DNA of 64,000 nt from Woronichinia naegeliana WA131 (GTDB taxonomy: Bacteria > Cyanobacteriota > Cyanobacteriia > Cyanobacteriales > Microcystaceae). Position numbers and translations under genes: made by a program. The DNA lies in contig CP073041.1 in assembly GCA_025370055.1 (NCBI GenBank), positions 3,720,001 through 3,784,000 of the forward strand, written 5' to 3'. Of the stretch, positions 8,837 through 17,488 are shown piece after piece. Within the stretch, counting starts at the first letter, position 1, and each line of letters opens with the position of its first letter. The notes under the pieces are model-generated. The model ran no database searches and was not told where the DNA came from. It saw only the letters and a list, made by a program, of their open reading frames with translations.

Positions 8837-9989
8837 CCCTACCGATTGGGTTAAATCGGATTAGTTGGAAACGCAATTCGTCAAAAGTTACAGGGGCGAT
8901 CGAGATCCCTACCGATTGGGTTAAATCGGATTAGTTGGAAACACCGCTTTTGCTTCCGCTACCTGCGTAGGATCCAAACCCTACCGATTGGGTTAAATCG
9001 GATTAGTTGGAAACAAACACCAGTATAAGCACTATTAAAGCAGCTATGCTTTTTCCCTACCGATTGGGTTAAATCGGATTAGTTGGAAACAAGCCTAAGG
9101 AGGCTAGAATTACCGCCAACAAAGGAATTCCCTACCGATTGGGTTAAATCGGATTAGTTGGAAACGCAAGGGGACGGGGTGACTTGGTGACAGGGCGAAT
9201 GGCGATTAATTATTTTTTCTGATTGCTTAAAACCCTTTTTTAAATCTCCTAGTCTCCCCCTCTCCCAGTCTCCAAAATCCCTACCGATTGGGTTAAATCG
9301 GATTAGTTGGAAACGCAAGGGGACGGGGTGACTTGGTGACGGGGCGAATGGCGATTAATTATTTTTTGCGATCGCTTAAAACCCTTTTTTAAAATCTCCT
9401 AGTCTCCCCCTCTCCCAGTCTCCTCTTCTCCAAAAAGCCCTACCGATTGGGTTAAATCGGATTAGTTGGAAACGCAAGGGGACGGGGTGACTTGGGGACG
9501 GGGCGAATGGCGATTAATTATTATTTCTGATTGCTTAAAACCCTTTTTTAAAATCTCCTAGTCTCCCCCTCTCCCAGTCTCCAAAAAGCCCTACCGATTG
9601 GGTTAAATCGGATTAGTTGGAAACAAAGTTGATCTGGGTTGATCCAGTTGTGGTCCACGTCCCTACCGATTGGGTTAAATCGGATTAGTTGGAAACGCAA
9701 GGGGACGGGGTGACTTGGTGACGGGGCGAATGGCGATTAATTATTTTTTGCGATCGCTTAAAACCCTTTTTTAAAATCTCCTAGTCTCCCCCTCTCCCAG
9801 TCTCCAAAATCCCTACCGATTGGGTTAAATCGGATTAGTTGGAAACGCAAGGGGACGGGGCGAATGGCGATTAATTATTTTTTGCGATCGCTTAAAACCC
9901 TTTTTTAAATCTCCTAGTCTCCTATTCTTCCCCCTCTCCTCTTCTCCAAAAAGCCCTACCGATCGCCTTTAATCGTATTATTTGTAAAC
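8837..9989 (+). CRISPR. CRISPR array 1: 11 repeats, 5 normal and 5 oversized spacers
   Basis: The 36-bp repeat starts CCCTACCGATTGGG and ends GGATTAGTTGGAAAC. Repeats start at 8837, 8907, 8979, 9055, 9130, 9279, 9438, 9589, 9661, 9811 and 9954; the last is degenerate, as is usual at the trailer end. Spacer lengths are 34, 36, 40, 39, 113, 123, 115, 36, 114 and 107. The five long ones are variants of one sequence starting GCAAGGGGACGGGG and ending in a CTCCCAGTCTCC-type tract. The repeat 3' end TTGGAAAC resembles type III crRNA 5' handles, so the cmr operon downstream is the likely user. Confidence 0.97.
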
Positions 9990-10271
9990 CCTGTAGGGGC
10001 TTGGTCTCCAAGCCTTACGCTCTATGGATTTGGGAACCAAACCCCTACGGAAAATTAATGATTACCGCGATCTCGTTTATCGGATTAAATTAAAATAAAT
10101 TGTAGGGACATAATACCTTTATGTCCTTTTTTATTAATAGAAAATAAGCGCAAAAATAAAGGATTTAAAAGTGTTAAACCCCTACAGTAAATTAAAAATC
10201 ACAAAAAAAAGACGTTGACATCCTCATTCAAAAGTGCCATTATATAAAGTATAATTTCGCCAGCGATCGCT
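9990..10271. other. Array trailer and mazE upstream region
   Basis: No gene is seen. A decayed repeat-like stretch at 10062-10090 (TTACCGCGATCTCGTTTATC, then GGATTAAATT) resembles the degenerate last repeat of array 2. Palindromic GTAGGGG...CCCCTAC and GGGACATAA...TTATGTCC motifs are also present. Confidence 0.5.
10215..10243 (+). promoter_or_regulatory. Putative mazEF promoter
   Basis: TTGACA at 10215-10220 is followed after 17 bp by CATTAT at 10238-10243, 28 bp before the mazE start. An alternative -10, TATAAT, lies at 10250. Confidence 0.4.
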
Positions 10272-10523
10272 ATGGATATTCAACTCAAAAAATGGGGCAA
10301 TAGCTTGGGCTTACGCATCCCCCATCAACTTACTAAAAATTTTGGCTGGGATGAAAACTCTACCCTTGAAATAGAAAAAATACAAGATGCTCTAATCATC
10401 CGTAAAAAACCAAACTCTGTGACCCTAGAACAACTTCTGGCTAGTATTCCTCCCGATTTTACCTATCCTGATGACATACAAGACTTCACCCATAGTGCGG
10501 CGATCGGACAGGAAATTTTGTAA
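10272..10523 (+). CDS. mazE: MazE-type antitoxin (AbrB fold)
   Basis: An 83-residue protein with the SpoVT/AbrB-type N-terminus MDIQLKKWGNSLGLRIPHQL, which is characteristic of MazE antitoxins that bind DNA and neutralise MazF. The acidic C-terminal tail (SIPPDFTYPDDIQDF) is the usual toxin-binding part. It is followed 14 bp later by the mazF-type toxin gene, forming a type II toxin-antitoxin pair. The complex probably represses its own promoter. The pair sits between CRISPR array 1 and the cmr operon. Confidence 0.88.
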   Translation: MDIQLKKWGNSLGLRIPHQLTKNFGWDENSTLEIEKIQDALIIRKKPNSVTLEQLLASIPPDFTYPDDIQDFTHSAAIGQEIL

Positions 10524-10537
10524 CTCTAGAAAAATAG

Positions 10538-10888
10538 ATGTACCCCAAACGCGGAGAAATTATCCGCATTAACCTCAACCCAACTCAAGGACGAGAACAA
10601 ACAGGAGAAGCCCGCCCCTGCCTTGTGCTTAGTCATACCCGATTTAATCAAACAAGAGGAGGAATTGTCATTGTTTCTCCGATCACCCACACCCTAAAAC
10701 CCGATATAAAAACCCTAATTCCCATTCCTGAAGGCTTTAAAATCAGGGGTTCCGTCATTGCCGAACAAATTCGTACCCTCGACTTAAATCAACGGTGGTG
10801 GATAAGTACAGGAGAAAATTTGCCCCAATCTTTTGTTGATCAAGTTGTCGCTACTCTTCAGATCATCATTGGTCAAAACTTTAGTTAA
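10538..10888 (+). CDS. mazF: MazF/PemK-type mRNA interferase toxin
   Basis: A 116-residue toxin with the family's N-terminal strand (KRGEIIRINLNPTQGREQTG), the conserved EARPCLVLS, then VIVSPITH and SVIAEQIRTLD. MazF toxins cleave mRNA at short sequence motifs. It is paired with mazE. Both genes look intact, so this pair may stabilise the defence island. A single degenerate CRISPR repeat begins 2 bp after the stop. Confidence 0.9.
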   Translation: MYPKRGEIIRINLNPTQGREQTGEARPCLVLSHTRFNQTRGGIVIVSPITHTLKPDIKTLIPIPEGFKIRGSVIAEQIRTLDLNQRWWISTGENLPQSFVDQVVATLQIIIGQNFS

Positions 10889-10889
10889 T

Positions 10890-10921
10890 TCTACCGATAA
10901 ATAATCGGATTAGTGGGAAAC
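10890..10921 (+). repeat. Solitary degenerate CRISPR repeat before cmr operon
   Basis: The sequence TCTACCGATAAATAATCGGA followed by TTAGTGGGAAAC keeps both ends of the array repeat but has a shortened, changed middle. It stands alone, 153 bp before the cas10/cmr2 start. Confidence 0.75.
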
Positions 10922-11074
10922 GTAGGGGCGAATTGTGTTCAGTGAGTTGATCAAACTGCGATCGCCCTTATTTGCCAAAAGACCAGACCCCATAATAAGT
11001 TTTGTAAACCAAACCATTATCCAAAATCGGTACTGTATTATGGAAACAGAAAGTTTAAAGAGCTGATTAAGCCG

Positions 11075-12733
11075 ATGAGTCAACATACTTATACCGCTAT
11101 TACTTTTGCTCCTGTTCAAGGCTTTATTGAAAAATCACGCAAATTACGGGATTTGTATGGTAGCTCTTATCTACTTTCCTTTTTAGCAGAAGTTCTCTGT
11201 CGTGCTGCGGATGCTGACCCGAATTGCGATTTAATTTCACCCGCTTTAGTTAATAATGCGAAAGGAACACCTAATCAAATTTTGATTGAAGGTGAGTTTC
11301 TCCAAGCAAAGAAAATCTTTTTTGAGACTTGGCAAATTATTGTTAAAACGTGTCAAACAAGCATTGAAAAATATTATCTTACCGATGAAAACTATCAGTG
11401 GGAACGAGAGTGGAATGCTTGGGGAAATTATGCTTGGGAATTTTTTATCGCAACCGATCAAGAAATCAACACAGTCCGCCACAAACTATCTGAAATAAAA
11501 CGCGAACGAAACTGGATCGGCATTAATTGGCAAGGAGAAAGTTCTAGTTTAACAGGTCACGATGGTATTGCTTGGCCAGGAATGGATGGCATGAAACCTG
11601 ATCACAATTATGATGATCAAATTAGACAGTTTTGGCAAAAATTAAATCAATATTTACCAGAATCAATTCTGGATGTTGGGCAAGATAGTGAAGCGAAAAA
11701 AGGAGAACAATTAAGCATTCCTGAACTGATTAAACGTTTAGTATTATTAAATGATGAGGTGAATTGGCCAGACGATGAAAAACGAACCATTCCCAAAAGA
11801 ATCACCAAAAAAGTTAATCAATTGCTTTTTCCAACAAAGAGCCAAAATGATTATGATAGAATCCCCTGGCAACTTTCTGTTAGACCGTCCAAAAGCTTTG
11901 AAAAGTTAAATCGTTGGCAAGACAATGAATGGACAGGTTGGTTTATGGGCGATGGGGATAAAATGGGAGAATATCTTCAATCATTGGGTAATGATAATAA
12001 AAAATTGAAGGATTTTAGTCATTCCTTGATTAATTGGGGCAAAGAATTAGAAAATAGATTAGATAACTTGAAAATTCCCAAAGTAGATAATCGAATTGTC
12101 TATGCGGGTGGGGATGACTTCTTTGGCATTTTATCGGAGAATGATGAGTCGAAAGCTGAGAAAAATCAATCTTTTAAACCTTCAGATTGTTTAGTTTTAC
12201 TTTATCAATTTCATGATCAATTATGGCAAAAAGGTCTTTCCGATAAACTTCAAGAAAAATATCATCGTCCTTTGATGGCTAGTGTCGGTTTTGTCTGGGC
12301 TGCTCCTAATGTTCCCCAACGGGACGTATTACAACATTGTCGAGAAACGGAAAAATCAGCTAAGAATAATGGCCGCGATCGCCTGGCAATCCGTATCTTG
12401 TTTAATAGTGGTAATCATTTAGACTGGCATTGTCCCTGGTGGTTTTTACAAGATTTGTTAGAAAGTTACTGCGATCGAGAAGGTAATAAAAATTGGACAC
12501 ATTTTTATAATGATGTAGCGGTTTTAGAATCTCGTCATGCGTTTTCTAAGCAATCATCAGAGGTTGCTCAGGCTTTATTTGAAATTTACTTTGGGGACGA
12601 AATTACCCAAATCTTAGAAAATAATGTTCGAGGTACGGATTCACGGACTAAAATTGTATCTGACGTTAAACCTGAAACCTTAAATGAATGGATTATTAAT
12701 TTAGCAAAAGTGGGGTTTCATCTCTATGACTAA
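11075..12733 (+). CDS. cmr2: Cas10/Cmr2, type III-B CRISPR large subunit, HD-less
   Basis: A 552-residue protein that starts ITFAPVQGFIEKSRKLRDLY, the Cmr2 signature. The cyclase (Palm) motif YAGGDDFFG places GGDD at about 345-348, and a GDGDKMG motif is at about 292. GGDD in Cas10 makes cyclic oligoadenylates from ATP when target RNA is bound. No N-terminal HD nuclease domain is present and the protein is short for Cmr2 (often 800-1000 residues), so direct DNA cleavage by Cas10 is not expected. It is the first gene of a tight cmr operon and overlaps cmr3 by 8 bp. Confidence 0.93.
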   Translation: MSQHTYTAITFAPVQGFIEKSRKLRDLYGSSYLLSFLAEVLCRAADADPNCDLISPALVNNAKGTPNQILIEGEFLQAKKIFFETWQIIVKTCQTSIEKYYLTDENYQWEREWNAWGNYAWEFFIATDQEINTVRHKLSEIKRERNWIGINWQGESSSLTGHDGIAWPGMDGMKPDHNYDDQIRQFWQKLNQYLPESILDVGQDSEAKKGEQLSIPELIKRLVLLNDEVNWPDDEKRTIPKRITKKVNQLLFPTKSQNDYDRIPWQLSVRPSKSFEKLNRWQDNEWTGWFMGDGDKMGEYLQSLGNDNKKLKDFSHSLINWGKELENRLDNLKIPKVDNRIVYAGGDDFFGILSENDESKAEKNQSFKPSDCLVLLYQFHDQLWQKGLSDKLQEKYHRPLMASVGFVWAAPNVPQRDVLQHCRETEKSAKNNGRDRLAIRILFNSGNHLDWHCPWWFLQDLLESYCDREGNKNWTHFYNDVAVLESRHAFSKQSSEVAQALFEIYFGDEITQILENNVRGTDSRTKIVSDVKPETLNEWIINLAKVGFHLYD

Positions 12734-13775
12734 AGCTTTCACTCACTTATTACAAATTACACCCCTGGGTTTGCTCTATGGTAGTGCGGGCGGGTTTCTA
12801 TCTCCAGAGAATTTAGTCGGGCGATCGGGCAATAAGTTTCCGCCGAGCAGTGCGACAGTTTCGGGTTTATATGCTCAAGTTCAGAGTAATCCAGAAAGAG
12901 CAGAGAAAAAAACTTGGCTATTACCTGATTTATGTTTAGCTGGCCCCTTTTGGGCAAAAAGTGAGGAGATTAAACCGGACTCTCAGAACTTTTTTGTGCC
13001 AACACCTTTTAATTTTCTAGCTCAAAAACCTTTTGCTCAAGTTAACAAAACCGATCAAGATTTAGGGCAAGTCAAACATCATTTAAAATGGAATGATGCT
13101 GATAAAATTTGGCAAGATACTAAAGAGCAATCTATTCAAGGTAAATTTGATCAAGATAGTTGGATAGCCATTCAAGATTGGCAAAATCCTCAGCAAGTTT
13201 ATGAGTCTCCCTGGAAATATTTGCCCCATTTACATCCTCGCCTTCAGGAGGAACAACGTCACACAAAAGAGGGAGATTTATTTTTAGAAAATGCGGTACA
13301 AGTTGATCCTGATATTTCCCTGATTTATCTAACCAATGAAGTGTTACCTGATGGTTGGTATCGTTTCGGCGGTGAAGGGCATTTAGTGGATATCAAATGT
13401 TGTCAATTAACTGATCAAAAAATTATTGATCTTTTGCATAAGAAAATAGGAAATACTTTTGCTTTAATTACTCCTGCGATCTGGGGTTCAAATCGCTTTT
13501 CCTATCGTTTTCCTCAACTTCCTGAAAGTAATCCTAGTGTGATTGATCCTGACTGGAACTATGACGCACTGATTACAGAGCGACCCCAACCTTTTCGCTA
13601 TCGTTTAGGCGGAAAATTATCAAGAGGACGTTATGGCATACCCGCAGGTTCAGTCTATGTGCTTCAAAAAGCCTTAGATAAACCCTGGCATGATTGGCCA
13701 GAAAATTGGTTTCCCACAGAAGCCTATTCTTTTAAACGTTGGGGTTGTGGTCTGGCTTTACCTTTAGCAATGTAA
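12726..13775 (+). CDS. cmr3: Cmr3, type III-B RAMP protein (Cas5 group)
   Basis: A 349-residue protein with the Cmr3 N-terminus (LLQITPLGLLYGSAGGFLSPENLVGR, given here as its LLYGS and SPENL parts) and the C-terminal GGKLSRGRYGIPAGSVYVLQ, which is the glycine-rich RAMP loop. Cmr3 binds the crRNA 5' handle next to Cas10 in the Cmr complex. It overlaps the end of cmr2 by 8 bp, which indicates translational coupling. It is followed 17 bp later by cmr4. Confidence 0.9.
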   Translation: MTKAFTHLLQITPLGLLYGSAGGFLSPENLVGRSGNKFPPSSATVSGLYAQVQSNPERAEKKTWLLPDLCLAGPFWAKSEEIKPDSQNFFVPTPFNFLAQKPFAQVNKTDQDLGQVKHHLKWNDADKIWQDTKEQSIQGKFDQDSWIAIQDWQNPQQVYESPWKYLPHLHPRLQEEQRHTKEGDLFLENAVQVDPDISLIYLTNEVLPDGWYRFGGEGHLVDIKCCQLTDQKIIDLLHKKIGNTFALITPAIWGSNRFSYRFPQLPESNPSVIDPDWNYDALITERPQPFRYRLGGKLSRGRYGIPAGSVYVLQKALDKPWHDWPENWFPTEAYSFKRWGCGLALPLAM

Positions 13776-13792
13776 CTTTTTAGGAGTGTTTT

Positions 13793-14650
13793 ATGTATCA
13801 AAAAGCCTACGGTATTATCGAAACGCTTGCGCCGCTTCATGTGGGGGCTAGTGCGGGGGAAGAAACGGGTAATTTAAACCTGATTTTTCGGGATCAATTT
13901 ACGCAAACGGGCATTATTCCAGGTAGTTCGATTCGCGGTCGTTTTAGGGCTGATATGCGTATGAAACGTCTTGCTTTTGTAACTGCTAATCCTGATCAAT
14001 CAGTGGAGAGAAAAATTGATGATCATTATTGGTATGGACATGAAGCAATTCAAGGAGAAGAGGATGGCGGGACAACCGAAGCCATTATTAAATTTGAGTA
14101 TGCGTCTTTAGTCTGGCTACCTGTTTTTTGCCCAGGTCAGCCCGTTGTTTGGGTTAGTTGTCCTCGTTTACTAAAGCGATATAAATTATTAACTAATATT
14201 GAGAGTCCCATTCCCAAACCTTATACTGCTTCTACTAATTTAACGGGAAGACAAATTCCTGGAGGCAGTAAAATTCTGTTTTTCAACTTAGGATTTATGG
14301 AGATTGAGCATTCACAGGATATGACTACTTGGATTCCAAAAGGAACATCTTTAAATGAGTCTAACCTAGTTGTTGTTGGTGACAATGATATTGGTCAATT
14401 ACATGAAATGGCTTTATATCGTCAAAGTCGTGTAAAACTTCTTGATGATGTTAAAAAAGTAGATACAAAGAAAGGGGCCTTTTTTAATGTAGAAGCCTTA
14501 CCTGAAGGAAGTATTTTGATCTTTCCTATTGCTCTTAAAGAAAAAGGCTGGAAACCATTTAATGAAGCATCGGAAAAAGATTTATATTTCGGTGGACTTG
14601 AATCTATTGGTTTTGGTCATACCCGCGTTATTTTAGCAGGAGATTATTAA
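13793..14650 (+). CDS. cmr4: Cmr4, type III-B backbone (Cas7 group)
   Basis: A 285-residue RAMP with the N-terminal APLHVGASAGEETGN, the IIPGSSIRGRFRADMR loop and a C-terminal YFGGLESIGFGHTRV glycine-rich loop. Cmr4 forms the filament along the crRNA and cuts target RNA every six nucleotides; the catalytic aspartate is probably in the first loop region, which I cannot assign exactly. A ribosome site TAGGAG precedes the ATG. It is followed 2 bp later by cmr5. Confidence 0.92.
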   Translation: MYQKAYGIIETLAPLHVGASAGEETGNLNLIFRDQFTQTGIIPGSSIRGRFRADMRMKRLAFVTANPDQSVERKIDDHYWYGHEAIQGEEDGGTTEAIIKFEYASLVWLPVFCPGQPVVWVSCPRLLKRYKLLTNIESPIPKPYTASTNLTGRQIPGGSKILFFNLGFMEIEHSQDMTTWIPKGTSLNESNLVVVGDNDIGQLHEMALYRQSRVKLLDDVKKVDTKKGAFFNVEALPEGSILIFPIALKEKGWKPFNEASEKDLYFGGLESIGFGHTRVILAGDY

Positions 14651-14652
14651 TT

Positions 14653-15078
14653 ATGGCTTGGCAAACTTATGGACTCGATCAATACGCTCAGAAATTAGTG
14701 TTAAAAGCAAAGAAAAAAGATGCTGATTCCTTAAATCAATCCTATAAAATGCGAATGGCAGTAGCCTATGGTCTAGAGCGTTTTTGGGGAGAACATCTAC
14801 GTTTACAAAATCGAGAACCTAATAAAGCTAAATACTGGAAAAAGACCTGGGATAGCTTAGTAGAAATTATGGCTAAGACAGGAGTGAAAATTCCTAATGA
14901 TGATGTTCGTGTTGACAGGACAGAAGAGATAGAAGCAATGAGTGCAAAACTTTGGTCTATTCCTCTAGAAGATCAAAGGGTCGCTGTTGCCGTTCTGACT
15001 CAATTATGTGATTGTCTGGTCTGGTGGACACAGCGTTATAAGGGAAAAACTGATATTCATTTTGAAGAAGATGAATAA
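14653..15078 (+). CDS. cmr5: Cmr5, type III-B small subunit
   Basis: A 141-residue, mostly helical protein starting AWQTYGLDQYAQKLVLKAK. Size, position between cmr4 and a Cmr6-like gene, and the YGLERFWGEHLR / LTQLCDCLVWWTQRYKG helices fit Cmr5. It forms the inner filament of the Cmr complex. The assignment leans on operon order because small subunits are poorly conserved. Confidence 0.87.
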   Translation: MAWQTYGLDQYAQKLVLKAKKKDADSLNQSYKMRMAVAYGLERFWGEHLRLQNREPNKAKYWKKTWDSLVEIMAKTGVKIPNDDVRVDRTEEIEAMSAKLWSIPLEDQRVAVAVLTQLCDCLVWWTQRYKGKTDIHFEEDE

Positions 15079-15120
15079 CTGAGGTTTGTTTTTGATTGGT
15101 AAAAATGGAGAAATTTAAAT

Positions 15121-15800
15121 ATGGTTAATATTCCAAATCCTCATAAAAAAGTGCCGATGATGTTTCAGGCACAAATCGGAGGGCGTTGTCAACTTAATTA
15201 CATTGATAAGAATGCTGATCAATCTGATATTGAGTGTTGGACTTTGGAATGGCTTGAAAGAGCAGATTCAGTTCTCCCTAATTTTGCTCCAGGTGTTGAA
15301 ACGAAAGCTTATCAAATAAACTGGCGGTTTGTTACCAATGGAGGACAAGATGATGGCATAATTCGCCCTGTTTTAGGGGCCAAAGGAATTCCTTTTTATC
15401 CAGGTAGCAGTATGAAGGGGGCTTTTGCCCAGGCTTGTACTTCGGAAGAACGTCGCCGTTACTGTGGTTATGAAATTAATTCTAAAGATATGGCTCCAGG
15501 AATTTTAAGATTTCATGGTGGTTATCCGACAAATAATCAATGGCAAGAAAAATTAATAGATATTGTTCATCCTCAACAGCCATGGCAGGTTAAAAGTCAG
15601 ACAAAGGAAGGGGGAGCCTTTCCCTTAATTTCGCTTTATAAACCTGAGTTATGTTTTGGTATTTCCAGCACTATTCCTTTAGAGGAAACTGAATGGAATG
15701 AAATTTGGAATATTTGGGAAAAAGCATTATCATTAGGTATTGGTTGCCGAGTGAGCGCGGGTTATGGACAACCTAAAAAGTTTTCTGGAAAAGTTATTTA
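15121..15800 (+). pseudogene. cmr6: Cmr6-Cmr1-like fusion, 5' part (cut by IS)
   Basis: This 5' part codes 226 residues with a Cmr6-type RAMP domain: GIPFYPGSSMKGAFAQAC, a ...DIVHPQQPW segment and GIGCRVSAGYG. The frame runs into the IS at 15801. When the IS and one copy of the 6-bp duplication TATTTA are removed, the reading continues without a shift into the 3' part (GKV|IYQTVLEG). The whole gene would code about 570 residues with a second RAMP domain. A Cmr6-Cmr1 fusion is, from memory, described for the III-Bv variant of Synechocystis; I infer the same variant here. Confidence 0.82.
15795..15800 (+). repeat. 6-bp target duplication of IS-A copy 1, left
   Basis: TATTTA here and at 17489-17494 flank the IS exactly. 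Confidence 0.85.
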
Positions 15801-17488
15801 GGGCTTGCTGAAAAAAGCTGAAACCTTTACGGAGAAAAATAGTAGGCGAATTAAGAACCGCTAGAATGCACGAAAATAGGGTAGAATGCCTCAAAACCAT
15901 TGCATTAAGAAGAGAGAAAGCAGATGTACCGAAAGCAACAGTACTCAATTGAAACACCAGAAAACTTGAAAAATCTGTTCGGCGGGCAGTTAGACGAAGA
16001 AAATCGTTGGATAGAAATGTCAAAAATGATTCCCTGGGAAGAATATGAGGAAGAATATGCAAAAAACTTCACAGAAAAAAAAGGAGCCCCAGCCAAATCA
16101 TTTAGAATGGCATTAGGAGCATTAATTATCAAAGAAATTTCAGGAAAAAGTGACAGAGAAACAGTAGAACAAATAAAAGAGAACCCTTATTTACAGTACT
16201 TTATAGGAATGGAAAGCTATAGTAGCAAAGAAGCATTTAATGCGTCAATGATGGTTCATTTTCGTAAAAAAATAGGAATGGAATTAATAAATAAAATTAA
16301 TAAAGAAATAGAAAAAAAAGCGACGGGTGTAGCGTCAGAAAAAAAAGAAAATGAAGGAAAGTTATTGTTAGATGCGACTTGTACACCAGCAGATATAAAA
16401 TATCCAACGGATATAGGAATATTGAATGATGCCAGAGAAAAAACAGAAAAAATAATAGATAAGCTGTATGAAGAAATAAAAGAGAAAAGGAAAGAAAAGC
16501 CGAGGACTTATAGGGAAGTGGCAAGAAAAGAGTACTTAGCCATAGCAAAAAAACGTCGTGTGTCAAAAAAAGAAAGAAGAAAAGGAACAAAAAAACAACT
16601 AGGATATATAAAAAGAAACTTGTCTGATATAGAAAAAATGATAGAAGAGGGAGCAAAGTTAGAAAAACTAACGAAAAAAGAGCAAGAAGAGCTTGTAACG
16701 ATAGGAAAAGTGTATGAGCAACAGTTAGAAATGTATGAAAAAAAGACAAATAAAGTAGAAAACAGAATTGTGAGTGTAAGCCAACCTCACGTGCGTCCAA
16801 TAGTGCGTGGAAAAGCGGGAAAAGCAGTAGAGTTTGGAGCTAAAATATCGGCAAGTAATGTGAATGGCTTTGTCTTCTTAGACAAATTAAGTTGGGATAA
16901 TTACAACGAATCGGGAGATTTACAAGCGCGAATAGAAGAATATAAAAGGGAAACAGGATGTTATCCGGAATCGGTTCATGTGGATAAAATCTATCGAACA
17001 AAAGCGAATCGAGCTTATTGTAAAGAAAGGGATATAAGAATGAGTGGTCCCCGATTGGGAAGACCGCCGAAAGAGGTGAGCAAAGAAAAAAAGAAAGAGG
17101 CACGCTCAGATGAAAGAGTGCGTAATGCCATTGAGGGTAAATTCGGACAGGGAAAGAGGAAATTTAGTCTTGGTCGAGTGATGGCCAAACTACCTGAGAC
17201 CTCGGAAACGGTAATTGCGATGAACTTTTTGGTAATGAATCTTTCTACTCTACTTCAGAAGACAAAAAGTAAAAAGTTGTAGAGTCGTTTTTCTTGTGAA
17301 AAATGGTGTTAATTTTCCTCTCTTTTGTGAGGAGTGATTTGTGTTGACCTTTTTAGACAGAAAGGAACAATAGATTAAACAAAATCTGTATTTTGATTTG
17401 TTTCCATAAGGATAAGTTATCTATGCTTTTTCAGTCCATACTTCCCTAACCCACATTTCTTTCGTTTTTTGACTTTTTCAGCAAGCCC
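15801..17488 (+). mobile_element. IS-A copy 1 (1688 bp) in the cmr6-cmr1 gene
   Basis: Terminal inverted repeats GGGCTTGCTGAAAAA are found at both ends and TATTTA is duplicated at the flanks. It carries a single intact transposase. A second copy at 48411-50099 is nearly identical and interrupts a GGDEF gene. The near-identity suggests recent movement. Confidence 0.93.
15924..17282 (+). CDS. IS-A transposase, intact copy (DDE, IS5/IS1182-like)
   Basis: A 452-residue transposase with an N-terminal DUF772-like region (SFRMALGALIIKEISGKSD) and a DDE catalytic region that starts at LLLDATCTPADIKYPTD and includes VHVDKIYRTKANRAYC and a C-terminal AIEGKFGQGKRKFSLGRV. The layout is that of IS5/IS1182-type transposases; the exact ISfinder family is not certain, and the 6-bp target duplication is not typical of IS5. 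A stretch of over 400 bp of A-rich, lysine-rich coding in the middle is distinctive. It is the intact source copy relative to the frameshifted one at 48534. Confidence 0.85.
   Translation: MYRKQQYSIETPENLKNLFGGQLDEENRWIEMSKMIPWEEYEEEYAKNFTEKKGAPAKSFRMALGALIIKEISGKSDRETVEQIKENPYLQYFIGMESYSSKEAFNASMMVHFRKKIGMELINKINKEIEKKATGVASEKKENEGKLLLDATCTPADIKYPTDIGILNDAREKTEKIIDKLYEEIKEKRKEKPRTYREVARKEYLAIAKKRRVSKKERRKGTKKQLGYIKRNLSDIEKMIEEGAKLEKLTKKEQEELVTIGKVYEQQLEMYEKKTNKVENRIVSVSQPHVRPIVRGKAGKAVEFGAKISASNVNGFVFLDKLSWDNYNESGDLQARIEEYKRETGCYPESVHVDKIYRTKANRAYCKERDIRMSGPRLGRPPKEVSKEKKKEARSDERVRNAIEGKFGQGKRKFSLGRVMAKLPETSETVIAMNFLVMNLSTLLQKTKSKKL

Noticed and set aside
9166-9278. Long CRISPR 'spacer' as a true phage-derived spacer
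   Set aside because: Length and repetition in 12 variants do not fit Cas1-Cas2 integration; treated as an array-resident repeat.
16297-16800. 167-codon minus-strand frame rich in Leu and Phe in IS-A (also 48908-49411)
   Set aside because: It is the antisense image of the A-rich, Lys/Glu-rich transposase gene, not a membrane protein.
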